A DNA stretch of 64,000 bases from NCBI GenBank assembly GCA_019639075.1, contig JAHBSO010000003.1:124001-188000 (forward strand). The letters are read 5' to 3'. Below, piece by piece: positions 34,412 to 42,383 of the stretch; position 1 is the first letter of the stretch, and every line of letters starts with the position of its first letter. Made by a program: the position numbers and the translations under genes. Under the pieces are notes generated by a model. It saw nothing but the letters and a program-made list of their open reading frames with translations. It did no database searches and was not told the origin of the DNA. The stretch comes from Actinomycetota bacterium (GTDB lineage Bacteria > Actinomycetota > Acidimicrobiia > Acidimicrobiales > Iamiaceae).

Positions 34412-35215
34412 GTGGAGCTGGCCCACATCCCCACCGATCCCGTCCCGGTGCCGCCGCCGCTGCGGACGGTGCTCGGGGCCGACGAGGCGCTCCCCGTCTG
34501 GCGGAACCAGATGGGGAACCTCACCTTCCCCGTCGGCGCCCCCGAGCCGACCGCCTACGTGAAGTGGGTGCCGGCCGGGAGCCCGTTCGACCTGGCTGCC
34601 GAGGCCGTCCGGATGCGCTGGGCCGCGTCGTTCACGCCGGTCCCCGAGGTCGTCGAGGTCGGCGGCGACGACTCCGGGAGCTGGCTGATCACCCGCGCGC
34701 TCCCCGGGGAGACCGCGGTGTCGGCCCGCTGGACCGCGGAGCCGGCCCGGGCGGTCGCGGCGATCGGCGCCGGGCTGCGGGCCTTCCACGACGCGGTCCC
34801 CGTCGACGGTTGCCCGTTCGTCGTCGACGCCGACGCCCGCCTGGCCACGGCCCGGGCCCGGCTCGACCTCCCGATCGAGCCCCGCCGATTTCCGCCGGAA
34901 CTGCAGACGTGGCGCGTCGCGGAGCTCCGCGCCGTGCTCGACGACCCGCCGCCGACGCGCCCCGACGACGTCGTGGTCGGCCACGGCGACGGCTGCGCGC
35001 CCAACACGATCGTCGGCGACGACGGCCGTTGCGTCGGCCACGTCGACCTGGGCGCGCTCGGCGTCACCGACCGCTGGGCCGACCTCGCGGTGGCGTCGTG
35101 GAGCCTCGGGTGGAACTACCAGGGCGACTGGGAGCAGGCGTTCTACGACGCCTACGGGATCGACCCCGACCCCGACCGCATCCGCTACCAGCGCATCCTC
35201 TGGACCCTCACCTGA
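34412..35215 (+). CDS. aminoglycoside 3'-phosphotransferase-like kinase
   Basis: Small-molecule kinase of 267 residues of the APH(3') type. The catalytic loop reads VVGHGDGCAPNTIVGD with the base Asp and the metal-binding Asn, followed by VGHVDLGALGVTDRWADLAVA, whose pattern matches APH(3') enzymes (DLG in place of the usual DxG). An N-terminal Lys (AYVKW) and the LITRALPG hinge are also in place. Aminoglycoside resistance is one possible role; relatives phosphorylate other compounds. GTG 34412 follows a CACGCT box by six bases. The 3' end overlaps the convergent methyltransferase gene by 8 bases. Confidence 0.82.
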   Translation: MELAHIPTDPVPVPPPLRTVLGADEALPVWRNQMGNLTFPVGAPEPTAYVKWVPAGSPFDLAAEAVRMRWAASFTPVPEVVEVGGDDSGSWLITRALPGETAVSARWTAEPARAVAAIGAGLRAFHDAVPVDGCPFVVDADARLATARARLDLPIEPRRFPPELQTWRVAELRAVLDDPPPTRPDDVVVGHGDGCAPNTIVGDDGRCVGHVDLGALGVTDRWADLAVASWSLGWNYQGDWEQAFYDAYGIDPDPDRIRYQRILWTLT

Positions 35216-35912
35216 TGGGCAGGGTGAGGCTCCGGACGAAGTAGAGGGCATCCTCGCCGCGGACCGGAACCGTGCGCTCGGCGACGGTCTCGGATTCGAA
35301 CCCCGCGGCCGCGGCGCGGGCGTCGAGGTGGGCGACGTCGCCGCTGCTCCCGTAGAAGACGAGCACCTCGCCGCTGGGTCGCAGACGACCGGGCGCTTCG
35401 GCGAGGAACCTCCGGAGCGTCCGGAAGCCCTCGTCGGTGACGGCCCGCGCCAGCATCGACCTGGCCGGGAACCACCGGAACGGCGGGTCGATGAGCATGA
35501 CGTCGAAGGTCCCGTCGACCCCGTCGAACAGGTCGCTCACGACGAAGGTCGTCCGGTCGGCCACCCCGTTGGCCTCGGCGTTCGCCCGAGAGGCCTCGAC
35601 CGATGCCGGGTTCACGTCGACCCCGACGACCTCGGCCCCGTTCTTCGCGGCGAGGACCGCGTTCGCACCGGCACCGCACCCGACGTCGAGCACGCGCTGG
35701 CCGGGCCGGACCCGTTCGATCACCACCCGGCCGAGGACGTCCGACACCGGCGTCGGTGGGAACACCCCGGCCGGCACGTGCAGCCGCAGACCGAGGTACT
35801 CGACGTCCTCGTGGTCGCGGGCCGAGAGGATGTCGAGCACGTCCTCGTGCCAACGCAGCAGCTCCTCGGCCCGCTCGGCCGAGACCGTCGGCTCGTACGG
35901 CTCGTCGGTCAA
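35208..35912 (-). CDS. class I methyltransferase, PrmC/RsmC-like
   Basis: Methyltransferase of 234 residues with VLDVGCGAGANAVLAA (motif I), GVDVNPASVEASRANAE and the D-P-P-F motif (VMLIDPPFRW). This corresponds to the NPPY/DPPF loop of enzymes that methylate amide or amino nitrogens such as PrmC and RsmC. The target is unknown. The TTG start at 35912 lies only three bases after the stop of the upstream metallo-beta-lactamase gene, so the two are co-transcribed and probably under the same TetR operator. No better start is available in frame. Confidence 0.83.
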   Translation of the reverse strand: MTDEPYEPTVSAERAEELLRWHEDVLDILSARDHEDVEYLGLRLHVPAGVFPPTPVSDVLGRVVIERVRPGQRVLDVGCGAGANAVLAAKNGAEVVGVDVNPASVEASRANAEANGVADRTTFVVSDLFDGVDGTFDVMLIDPPFRWFPARSMLARAVTDEGFRTLRRFLAEAPGRLRPSGEVLVFYGSSGDVAHLDARAAAAGFESETVAERTVPVRGEDALYFVRSLTLPIR

Positions 35913-35915
35913 CGA

Positions 35916-36812
35916 TCAGGCCCCGCCGTCGCTGCCGGCCGAGGGAGCGGCGACCTCGACCCGGTGGAGGTCGTCGCCGACCTCGATGGGGCCGTCGAAG
36001 TGGGGGCGGGCGAGCTCGCGCCACGGTTCGCCCTCGCCCGGCGGGTGGGCCGGCACGTAGTGGGTGAACACGAGCGTGCCCACGCCGGCCCGGGCCGCGG
36101 TGCCCGCGGCCTCCTCGGGCGACGAGTGGTAGTCGCAGGTGTCCTGGAACCGCTGGATCGGCAGACCGGCGATCAGGTCCTTGCGCAGCACGGTGTGGAC
36201 CAGGGCGCCGGCACCGGCCGCGAGGCGGTCGAGCCCCTCGCACGGGACGGTGTCGCCGGCGACGACGACCGATGCGCCGTCGAGGTCGAACCGGTAGGCG
36301 ACGCTCGGCTCGACCGGCTTGTGGTCGGTGGCCTCGCAGGTGATGGCGACGGTGCCGGGCACCGGGACCTCGCCCGGACCGTCGGTGCCCGGACCGACCT
36401 CGACCACCTCGACGGCGGGGGGTTCGACGAGGTCCTCGTGGTGCGCGATCCGGTAGGAGATGTCGTGCGCCAGCGACGCGAGCAGGTGGTCGACGACCTC
36501 CTTGGTCCCGGGCGGGCCGGCGATCACCAGCGGCTCGGCCGGGAAGCCCATGACCCAGCGCGTGGTGATCACGTCGTTGAGGTCGGTGAGGTGATCGCTG
36601 TGCAGGTGGGTCAGCAGGACCGACGTGATCATCCCCGGCCCGACGCCCGCCGCGGCCAGGCGCATGAGGACACCTCGGCCCGCGTCGACGAGGTGGTGCT
36701 CACCCGCCCCCGACACCAGGGTCGCCGGGCCGGCCCGGTTCGGGTCCGGTAGCGGGCTGCCGGTGCCGAGCAGCGTGATGGTGAGCACGGTCTGGTTGGA
36801 CGGGTCCGACAC
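35916..36812 (-). CDS. metallo-beta-lactamase-fold hydrolase, RNase Z-like
   Basis: MBL-fold protein of 298 residues. The start [25 protein letters not shown] and the zinc motif [11 protein letters not shown] match RNase Z/arylsulfatase-like members. [14 protein letters not shown] and VFTHYVP give later metal ligands. Likely a hydrolase of esters or phosphodiesters, not a beta-lactamase. GTG 36812 is preceded by an AGGGGGAA ribosome binding site. A perfect 27-base palindrome 30 bases upstream, shared with the divergent TetR gene, should make it repressor-controlled. It is followed by the methyltransferase gene in the same operon. Confidence 0.88.
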   Translation of the reverse strand: MSDPSNQTVLTITLLGTGSPLPDPNRAGPATLVSGAGEHHLVDAGRGVLMRLAAAGVGPGMITSVLLTHLHSDHLTDLNDVITTRWVMGFPAEPLVIAGPPGTKEVVDHLLASLAHDISYRIAHHEDLVEPPAVEVVEVGPGTDGPGEVPVPGTVAITCEATDHKPVEPSVAYRFDLDGASVVVAGDTVPCEGLDRLAAGAGALVHTVLRKDLIAGLPIQRFQDTCDYHSSPEEAAGTAARAGVGTLVFTHYVPAHPPGEGEPWRELARPHFDGPIEVGDDLHRVEVAAPSAGSDGGA

Positions 36813-36841
36813 GCTCGTTCCCCCTGTGGTGAGGTGACAGT

Positions 36842-36868
36842 GATTCTGAGAGTAACACTCTCAGAATC
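36842..36868. promoter_or_regulatory. TetR operator palindrome
   Basis: GATTCTGAGAGT and its exact complement ACTCTCAGAATC (12-base arms) surround the 3-base centre AAC. It lies in the 95-base region between the divergent MBL-fold and TetR genes. A plus-strand -10 box TACGGT (36896-36901) stands six bases before the TetR ATG. This is the usual arrangement for a TetR repressor controlling itself and its neighbour. Confidence 0.85.
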
Positions 36869-36907
36869 GCAGCGCCCGGGCTGCCCTCACGAGGGTACGG
36901 TGTCCGG

Positions 36908-37519
36908 ATGGCGCAGACCCCGAACGTGGTTCCCCTCGACGGACGTCGGGCGAGGGTCCAGCGCGGGCGCGAGGCGGTGCTCGACGCCATGCTCGAGCTC
37001 GTGGTCGAGGGCCGGGGCCAGCCCACGGCGGCCGACGTCGCCGAGCGGGCCGGCGTCTCCACTGCGAGCGTCTTCCGCTACTTCGACTCGCTCGCCGACC
37101 TCGAGCAGCAGATGGCGGTCCGCTACTTCCAGGCCCACGCCGACCTGTTCGAGCTCGACCGCGAGGGCGAGGGACCGCTCCCCCAGCGCATCGACCGACT
37201 GGTGAAGGCCCGGGTGCGCCTCTACGGGACCATCGCCCCGCTGGCCCGCCTGGGCCGCAGCCGCGCCGTCGACAACGACGCGCTCGACGTGGAGCTGCGC
37301 CGCTCCCGCCGCGGCCTCGCCGATCAGGTCCGCCGCCACTTCGGCCCCGAGCTGACCCATCTGGGCCGGGCCGAGCGCGACGACCTCGCGGCCGTCCTGT
37401 CGGCCACCGTGTCGATCGAGGCGTGGGACCACCTCCGCCTCATCCACGACCGCACCGACACCCAGATCGCCCGGGCGTGGAAGCACGCCCTCCGCACCCT
37501 CGTCCCCCCTGCCGGTTGA
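36908..37519 (+). CDS. TetR-family transcriptional repressor
   Basis: Regulator of 203 residues. The N-terminal helix-turn-helix (PTAADVAERAGVSTASVFRYFDSLADLEQQM, about residues 38-68) is typical TetR, followed by an all-alpha ligand-binding domain with no recognisable ligand signature. It is divergent from the MBL-fold/methyltransferase operon with the perfect palindrome between, so autoregulation and control of that operon are likely. ATG 36908 follows TACGGT by six bases, indicating a leaderless mRNA. Upstream it begins MAQTPNVVPLDGRRARVQRGR, a basic arm that may contact DNA. Confidence 0.93.
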   Translation: MAQTPNVVPLDGRRARVQRGREAVLDAMLELVVEGRGQPTAADVAERAGVSTASVFRYFDSLADLEQQMAVRYFQAHADLFELDREGEGPLPQRIDRLVKARVRLYGTIAPLARLGRSRAVDNDALDVELRRSRRGLADQVRRHFGPELTHLGRAERDDLAAVLSATVSIEAWDHLRLIHDRTDTQIARAWKHALRTLVPPAG

Positions 37520-37522
37520 GCG

Positions 37523-37626
37523 GACCGAGCGCAGTCACCCCCGCTGCTGGTTGAGCGGAGCGAGCGCCAGACTCCGCCCCCCTGTTGGTTGAGCGGAGCG
37601 GAGCGCTAGCGGAGCGCAGTCGAAAC
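37523..37626. repeat. dispersed repeat cluster, GAGCGGAG family (three units)
   Basis: Three units start with GGTTGAGCGGA at about 37523, 37552 and 37587. The last (37589-37624) is a full palindromic unit nearly identical to the copy embedded in the alkyl sulfatase gene at 23861-23900. The cluster separates the TetR gene from the SOS-controlled HNH gene. Confidence 0.82.
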
Positions 37627-37667
37627 CCCGACCTCGCCCAGCGATTGCTCGAACTTCCCTGTTTCGA

Positions 37668-37683
37668 TCGAACACGTGTTCGG
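37668..37683 (+). promoter_or_regulatory. LexA-type SOS box
   Basis: TCGAACACGTGTTCGG matches the actinobacterial LexA site TCGAAC-N4-GTTCGA at 15 of its symmetric positions and includes a perfect CGAACACGTGTTCG palindrome. It directly abuts the -10 box TAGACT (37684-37689), seven bases before the ATG of the HNH gene, so LexA binding would block the promoter. Confidence 0.82.
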
Positions 37684-37696
37684 TAGACTGGTGCAC

Positions 37697-39017
37697 ATGA
37701 CGGCGGACGTCAGCGGTGCACCATCCGAGTTCAGCGACCCAGCGGGCACGTTCGCGTCCCTGGCCGCACAGCTCACCGACCTGGCTCCCCTGCTCGACGG
37801 CGCGCTGGCCAACTCGACCCCGGGCGAACGTCAGCACGCGGTCGTCACCCTGTGCGCGGCACTCGACCGCATCGAGGCCGCCGCCGCGACGGTCGCCGGC
37901 GTCTCGGAGGACCGGCTCGACCACCTGCTCGACGGCGCCCGGTCCATGGCCACCTGGATCTGCGCCCGCACCGAGACCGCCCGTCCCCGAGCGCACAGTC
38001 TCCTCGGGTTGCACGGTGCGGTGGAGCGCTTCGATGCCATCGCCGCCGCGTGGCGCACCGGGGTGATCGGCACCGCCAAGGTGAAAGCCATGCTCAAGGC
38101 CGGCTCGGGCCTCGAACCCGAACTGGAACGCGACCAACAGGCCCTGATCGACCACATCGCCCCGCTACGGGTCCTGTCCGCCCAAGCCGTCCTGCGCAAG
38201 TGGCGCCACGCCGTCCTGGCCGACCGCGACCAGTCCCCCGACGACCCGCGACCCACCGACCAACCCGTCAACAGCATCCGGATCGGCTCCGGCGTGAGCG
38301 ACGAGACCATCGCCACCACGATCCTCGACCCGCTCCACGCCGCCGAGTACCGCTCGCTGATCGACGCCGAGATCGACCGACTCTTCCGCACCGGCCACTA
38401 CACCAGCGACGACGGCATGACCCTCGAGGAACGCCGCCTCGACGCCCAACTCGAGCTCATGCGCCGCGGCGCGCTGGTACAGATGGGGTCAGACCCCAAC
38501 TGTGCCGTCGTCGATCCGGGCGAGACTCTCGACGTGCGCACAGTTGGGGTCTGACCCCATCTGTACGAGGCCCTGCGGCACCACCGACGGCACCCCGCTC
38601 GCCCGACAGGACGTCCTCGACACGCTCGCCAACGACCCGGCCGTCACCGCCGTCCTCGGCTTCTACGGCATCACCGGACGCTTCCGACCCGTCGGCGAGA
38701 TCACCACCAACCGCATCGCCTCCGCGCCACAACGCCGCATGCTCAAAGCCAGGGACAACGGCTGCATGTGGCCCGGCTGCGACACCCCCGCCACCCGCAC
38801 CCGAGCCCACCACGAACCCCCGTACGAACAGACGCGGCGAACCACCACCGACCAGCTCGTCTCGCTCTGCCACCACCACCACCGATGTCGCCACGACCAC
38901 GGCTTCACCATCGACCTCACCCCCAACGGCGACCTCACCGTGAAACGACCCGACGGCACACCCCTCCCCACCGAACCACCCGGCCGAAAGCTCCCCCGCC
39001 CGAGACCCGATCGCTAG
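37697..39017 (+). pseudogene. DUF222/13E12-type HNH endonuclease, interrupted by a palindromic element
   Basis: The 5' part (37697-38554) encodes the DUF222 helical domain with AAAATVAGVSEDRLDHLLDG and VKAMLKAGSGLEPELERDQQ. The 3' part, in the +1 frame, encodes the nuclease domain: RMLKARDNGCMWPGCDTPATRTRAHHE and LVSLCHHHHRCRHDHGF (HNH with Cys ligands). Between them lies a 90-base inverted-repeat element (38477-38566) that supplies a TGA in the first frame. The normal linker of this family looks partly lost. The gene is preceded by a LexA box and a TAGACT -10 box, like the DNA-damage-inducible 13E12 genes of mycobacteria. As it stands, the nuclease domain is cut off from the start. Confidence 0.83.
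38477..38566. mobile_element. 90-bp palindromic insertion element (MITE/REP-like)
   Basis: Two exact 29-base inverted arms, 38477-38505 and 38538-38566, begin GTACAGATGGGGTCAGACCC and surround a 32-base centre. Each arm contains the smaller palindrome GGGGTCAGACCCC. The element interrupts the HNH gene and introduces its stop codon. GGGGTCAGACCCC hairpins are characteristic of REP elements mobilised by TnpA-REP (RAYT) transposases; no such transposase gene is in this window. Confidence 0.83.
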
Positions 39018-39030
39018 GGTGCGGGTCGCC

Positions 39031-40575
39031 ATGGAGTCCCCAGATCGGACGGGTTCGGCGGGCGGGCCCAACGGGAGCACCTGGGTTCGTCGCGAGCCCA
39101 CGCCGTCGGCGGTCGGCTTCGTCGATCCCGACGTGATGGCCGCCATCGTCGGCGCGACCGTCGAGGCGACCGCGACCGACGGAGCGCTCACGGACGCGCA
39201 GACACTGGTGGTCCAGGCGGTCGCCTCGATGCTGGTCGGTCACGAGATGCCGACCGCCGACTGCCCACCGGTCGCGCCCGACCGCCTCGCCGCGGTCGCC
39301 GACCAGCACGGGCTCACCGGATCGATGCGCATCGCGATCGTGAAGTACCAGGCACTCTCGGCCCTGCTGCTCGACCCGGTTCCCCCGGCGACCATCCGAC
39401 GCATCGAGGAGACGGCCAGCGCCCTGGGCGTCGACCAGACGTTGGCGGCGGCATCGCTGCGCCCGGTCGACGATGGCTTCGCCGATGCCGCCCTGCTCGA
39501 CTTCGCCCGCAACGGCTACGCCCGCAGCTTCTTCGCGTCGGGCGAAGCCGCCGCGCTGCACGCCGACGTCGACCCGAGCGACGGCTGGCGGACCGACGAC
39601 CACGACCGGAACCTCGCCGAACGGTGGCAACGGCTCGGCGAGCTCGCCCACGGCACCCTCGGCCGCGGCGTGTGGGACTTCTACCGGTCGCGGGCGTTCA
39701 CCTTCCCCGGCACGCCCGACTCGGCGTCGCCGCTGCTCGCCCAGCACGACTGGATCCACGTGCTCGCCGACTACGGCACCCGGTTGGAGAGCGAGCTCGA
39801 GGTGTTCGCGATGATCGCCGAGTCCGACGACGATCCCCACGGCTTCAGCCTGCTCGCCATGGTGATCGGACTGTTCGAGACGGGCGCGGTGCCGAGCGCC
39901 GCGGGCATCTTCGAGGCCGACACCGGCCACCTCGACACCCCGGGGATGCCCGAGCGGCTGGCCGATGCCCTCCGCCGCGGGTCGCTGGTGACGAAGCCCG
40001 ACGGTTCGCGGGACGGCGGCCTGCTGGCCACCGACTGGTTCGCCCACGCCCACCGACCCATCGACGAGGTCCGGGAGGCGTGCGGCATCGTGGCGAAGGC
40101 GCCGGCGGCGATCATGGCGGGGAGCGCCGGCACATGGGACGTCGCCGGCCTGTCGGACTTTCAGGTCGCGCACTGCGACCTCACGATCCTCGACTCGTAC
40201 CACCACCCCCACACGCCGGAGGCACCCCAAGTGGACAACGACGACATCGATCCGACCGTCCCGCCGAGCGGCACCGGCTGCGTGGAGTGCGACCGGACCG
40301 GCGGGTGGTGGGTGCACCTGCGCCGCTGCGCGGCCTGCGGTCACATCGGCTGCTGCGACACGTCACCGAGCCAGCACGCCTCCCACCACGCGCAGGACAC
40401 GGGCCACCCGGTGATCCAGTCGTTCGAGCCGGGCGAGGACTGGTTCTACGACTACCGCTCCGGCGACTTCGTCGATGGACCCACGCTCGCACCGCCGACG
40501 AGCCACCCCGCCGACCAGGCCGTACCGGGTCCGGCCGACCGGGTCCCACCGGACTGGCGCTCGCTCATCCACTGA
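39031..40575 (+). CDS. TerB-like / Coq4-like / UBP-zinc-finger fusion protein
   Basis: Protein of 514 residues with three recognisable parts. Residues about 25-135 are all-alpha with two repeats of the TerB kind (DGALTDAQTLVVQAVASMLVG). Residues about 200-270 contain the Coq4-like metal motif HDWIH-x11-E (His239 to Glu255) within GRGVWDFYRSRAFTF...QHDWIHVLADYG. Residues 417-480 form a UBP-type zinc finger: CVEC, CAACGHIGCC, HASHH and a late GH. Coq4 acts in quinone biosynthesis; bacterial UBP fingers are unassigned. The combined function is unknown. ATG 39031 follows a TAGGGT box whose TAG is the stop codon of the HNH gene; GTG 39019 is an alternative. Confidence 0.78.
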   Translation: MESPDRTGSAGGPNGSTWVRREPTPSAVGFVDPDVMAAIVGATVEATATDGALTDAQTLVVQAVASMLVGHEMPTADCPPVAPDRLAAVADQHGLTGSMRIAIVKYQALSALLLDPVPPATIRRIEETASALGVDQTLAAASLRPVDDGFADAALLDFARNGYARSFFASGEAAALHADVDPSDGWRTDDHDRNLAERWQRLGELAHGTLGRGVWDFYRSRAFTFPGTPDSASPLLAQHDWIHVLADYGTRLESELEVFAMIAESDDDPHGFSLLAMVIGLFETGAVPSAAGIFEADTGHLDTPGMPERLADALRRGSLVTKPDGSRDGGLLATDWFAHAHRPIDEVREACGIVAKAPAAIMAGSAGTWDVAGLSDFQVAHCDLTILDSYHHPHTPEAPQVDNDDIDPTVPPSGTGCVECDRTGGWWVHLRRCAACGHIGCCDTSPSQHASHHAQDTGHPVIQSFEPGEDWFYDYRSGDFVDGPTLAPPTSHPADQAVPGPADRVPPDWRSLIH

Positions 40576-40585
40576 GCGCGAGATC

Positions 40586-40662
40586 TGGTGGGCGTAACAG
40601 GATTCGAACCTGTGACCTCTGCCGTGTGAAGGCAGCGCTCTAACCAACTGAGCCATACGCCC
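40586..40662 (-). tRNA. tRNA-Val (CAC)
   Basis: A 77-base cloverleaf on the minus strand: GGGCGTA acceptor, GCTC D-stem, anticodon stem CTGCC/GGCAG with loop TTCACAC (anticodon CAC, reading GTG), T-arm ACAGG-TTCGAAT-CCTGT, and a genome-encoded CCA. It lies between the Coq4-like gene and the DnaJ-domain gene. Confidence 0.95.
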
Positions 40663-40710
40663 TTGCGGGCCGCCGACCTTAGCAACCAGCCCTCCGGGGG
40701 CCGACATCGT

Positions 40711-41373
40711 CTAGGGGATCGCGAGGCAGTCGAAGGTGGTGTCGGTGCCGAGGCGCCGGGCCTCGGACTCGGGCGGACAGTCCGCGGCCGACGAGACCTG
40801 ACCCACCACCTGGAACTCGTACGGCCCGGAGCACGAGACGATGGTGGTGGAGGTGCCGGTCGGGACGTCGAGGCAGTCCCCCACCTGGGCCTGGCGGGCC
40901 GTCGAACCCGTGCTGGTCCCGGTCCGGGCATCGTGGTTGGCGTAGGCGGTCATCACGAAGATCCCCAGGAACACGACCGCGATCGCCACCCACGGCAGGT
41001 GCCGGAACAGGCCGGCCTGGAGGTCGGTCATCGGCGGCAGCACGTCGACGAGGTCGTCGTCCCCGAGGTGCTCCCCCGCCGGCGCGACGGCGGTGCGGGC
41101 CGGCCGGTCGGCGGCACCGGCCGGTCGACCGCGGAGGCGGCGCTCCTCGTCGTAGCGGCGGCGCAGCTCGGGGTCGCGGAGGATCCGCCAGGCCTCGTTG
41201 ACCTCGCGGGTGCGGCGCTCGGCGAAGGCCCGATCGGCCGGCGACGTGTCCAGGGCACGATCGGGGTGCAGCCGGGCGACCAGCTCGCGGTACGCCTGGC
41301 GGATCTCCCCGGTCGATGCCGCCGGCGTGACGCCCAGGCGCTGGTAGAGGCTGGGCTCGTCCTCGGCCGTCAC
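40711..41373 (-). CDS. DnaJ-domain membrane protein
   Basis: Protein of 220 residues. An N-terminal J domain (about 8-75) contains the essential H-P-D motif (VARLHPDRAL) and RILRDPELRRRYDEE, so it should stimulate a DnaK partner. One transmembrane helix follows (about 128-146, WVAIAVVFLGIFVMTAY). The outer C-terminal domain begins VGDCLDVPTGTSTTIVSC and resembles the septum-formation-type domain of actinomycete membrane proteins. This puts an Hsp70 co-chaperone at the membrane with an exported sensor-like domain. ATG 41373 is the start. It lies 22 bases after the hydroxyacid dehydrogenase gene, likely the same transcript. Confidence 0.87.
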   Translation of the reverse strand: MTAEDEPSLYQRLGVTPAASTGEIRQAYRELVARLHPDRALDTSPADRAFAERRTREVNEAWRILRDPELRRRYDEERRLRGRPAGAADRPARTAVAPAGEHLGDDDLVDVLPPMTDLQAGLFRHLPWVAIAVVFLGIFVMTAYANHDARTGTSTGSTARQAQVGDCLDVPTGTSTTIVSCSGPYEFQVVGQVSSAADCPPESEARRLGTDTTFDCLAIP

Positions 41374-41395
41374 GTCACCACACCCACGCCCGCCA

Positions 41396-42316
41396 TCAGT
41401 AGCCGAGGTCGAGGTCGACCACGCCGACGAGCGGTTCGCCGGCGCCGTACCGCCGGACGTTCTCGGCGATGCGGGCCCCGAGCAGCGGCTTGGCCATCTC
41501 CCGGGTGTTGCCGCAGTGCGGGGTGATGATCACCGACGGGATCGACCAGAGCGGGTGGCCGTCGGGCAGCGGTTCCGGGTCGGTGACGTCGAGTCCGGCG
41601 CCGCCGAGCTGCCCCGACTCCAGCGCCTCGACCAGCGCGTCGGTGTCGACGTGGCGACCGCGGGCGACGTTGACGAGGTGGGCGCCGGGGGCCAGCAGTG
41701 CCAGCTCCTCGGCTCCGATCAGGCCGATCGTCGACGGCAGGAGCGGCAGGGCGAGCACCACGGCCTCGGCGTCGCGCAGGCCCTCGTGCAGGTCACCCTC
41801 GCCGAGGACCCGGGAGACGCCGGCCATCGGAACGGCGGTGCGACGGACGACCGTGACCTCGCAGCGGTAGGGAGCGAGCAGGTCGACCAGCACCTTGGCG
41901 ATGCCGCCCCCGCCGAGGATCGTCACCCGGGCACCGAACAGGTTGCGGCCCTCGCCGCGGGTCCAGGTGTCAGCCCGGGCGTAGCGGTCGAGCCGCCGGA
42001 ACCCGGCCAGCAGGAGCGCGTGGGCCAGCTCGGCGACCGGGTCGGCGTAGACCTCCTTCGCGTTGGTCCAGGTACGACCGGGATCGAGCACCTCCAGGTA
42101 GGGCTCGATGCCGGCCCACGGGAGCTGCACCCAGTCGAGCTGCGGGTGGTCGGCCACCGCCGAGGCCAGGTCCTCCGGGGCCGACGAGTGGGTCCACACC
42201 ATCGCGGTGGCGTCGGCCGGCTCCACCAGGCGACCGCCGCCGGCGACGACGGCGGCGTCGATCCAGTCGGCGGATCGGGGCTGCACCGTGATCGCGGGAC
42301 CGGGTTCGTTCGCCAT
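41396..42316 (-). CDS. D-isomer-specific 2-hydroxyacid dehydrogenase
   Basis: NAD(P)-dependent oxidoreductase of 306 residues, interconverting 2-oxo and D-2-hydroxy acids. The Rossmann fold has ILGGGGIAKVLVDLL. Later signatures are LLPSTIGLIGAEELALLAPGAHLVNVARG with the substrate-binding Arg, LDVTDPEPLPDGHPLW with the Glu, and ITPHCGN with the catalytic His. It is shorter than glycerate dehydrogenases and close to the GhrA type. It is transcribed ahead of the DnaJ-domain gene and divergent from the MFS gene. Substrate uncertain. Confidence 0.9.
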   Translation of the reverse strand: MANEPGPAITVQPRSADWIDAAVVAGGGRLVEPADATAMVWTHSSAPEDLASAVADHPQLDWVQLPWAGIEPYLEVLDPGRTWTNAKEVYADPVAELAHALLLAGFRRLDRYARADTWTRGEGRNLFGARVTILGGGGIAKVLVDLLAPYRCEVTVVRRTAVPMAGVSRVLGEGDLHEGLRDAEAVVLALPLLPSTIGLIGAEELALLAPGAHLVNVARGRHVDTDALVEALESGQLGGAGLDVTDPEPLPDGHPLWSIPSVIITPHCGNTREMAKPLLGARIAENVRRYGAGEPLVGVVDLDLGY

Positions 42317-42341
42317 CGCGACGACGGTATCGGCGAATCCG

Positions 42342-42361
42342 ACTTGACCGCAGGGTCAGGT
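42342..42361. promoter_or_regulatory. candidate operator, TTGACCG...GGTCA type
   Basis: ACTTGACCGCAGGGTCAGGT is an imperfect palindrome matching the core of the perfect operator at 15456-15487 (ACTTGACCGCTCGGTCAAGT) at 17 of 20 positions. It lies 9-28 bases upstream of the TAGGGT -10 box of the MFS gene, over its -35 region. Confidence 0.55.
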
Positions 42362-42383
42362 GCCGGGCCTAGGGTGCACGGCG

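Noticed and set aside
36812-37519. TetR/MBL pair as an antibiotic resistance unit
   Set aside because: The MBL protein has the RNase Z-like pattern THLHSDH without features of true beta-lactamases or a signal peptide.
38502-39017. Independent small HNH gene starting inside the palindrome
   Set aside because: The candidate start lies in the inserted element and has no ribosome binding site or -10 box at the usual distance. The domain order shows it is the broken 3' half of the upstream gene.
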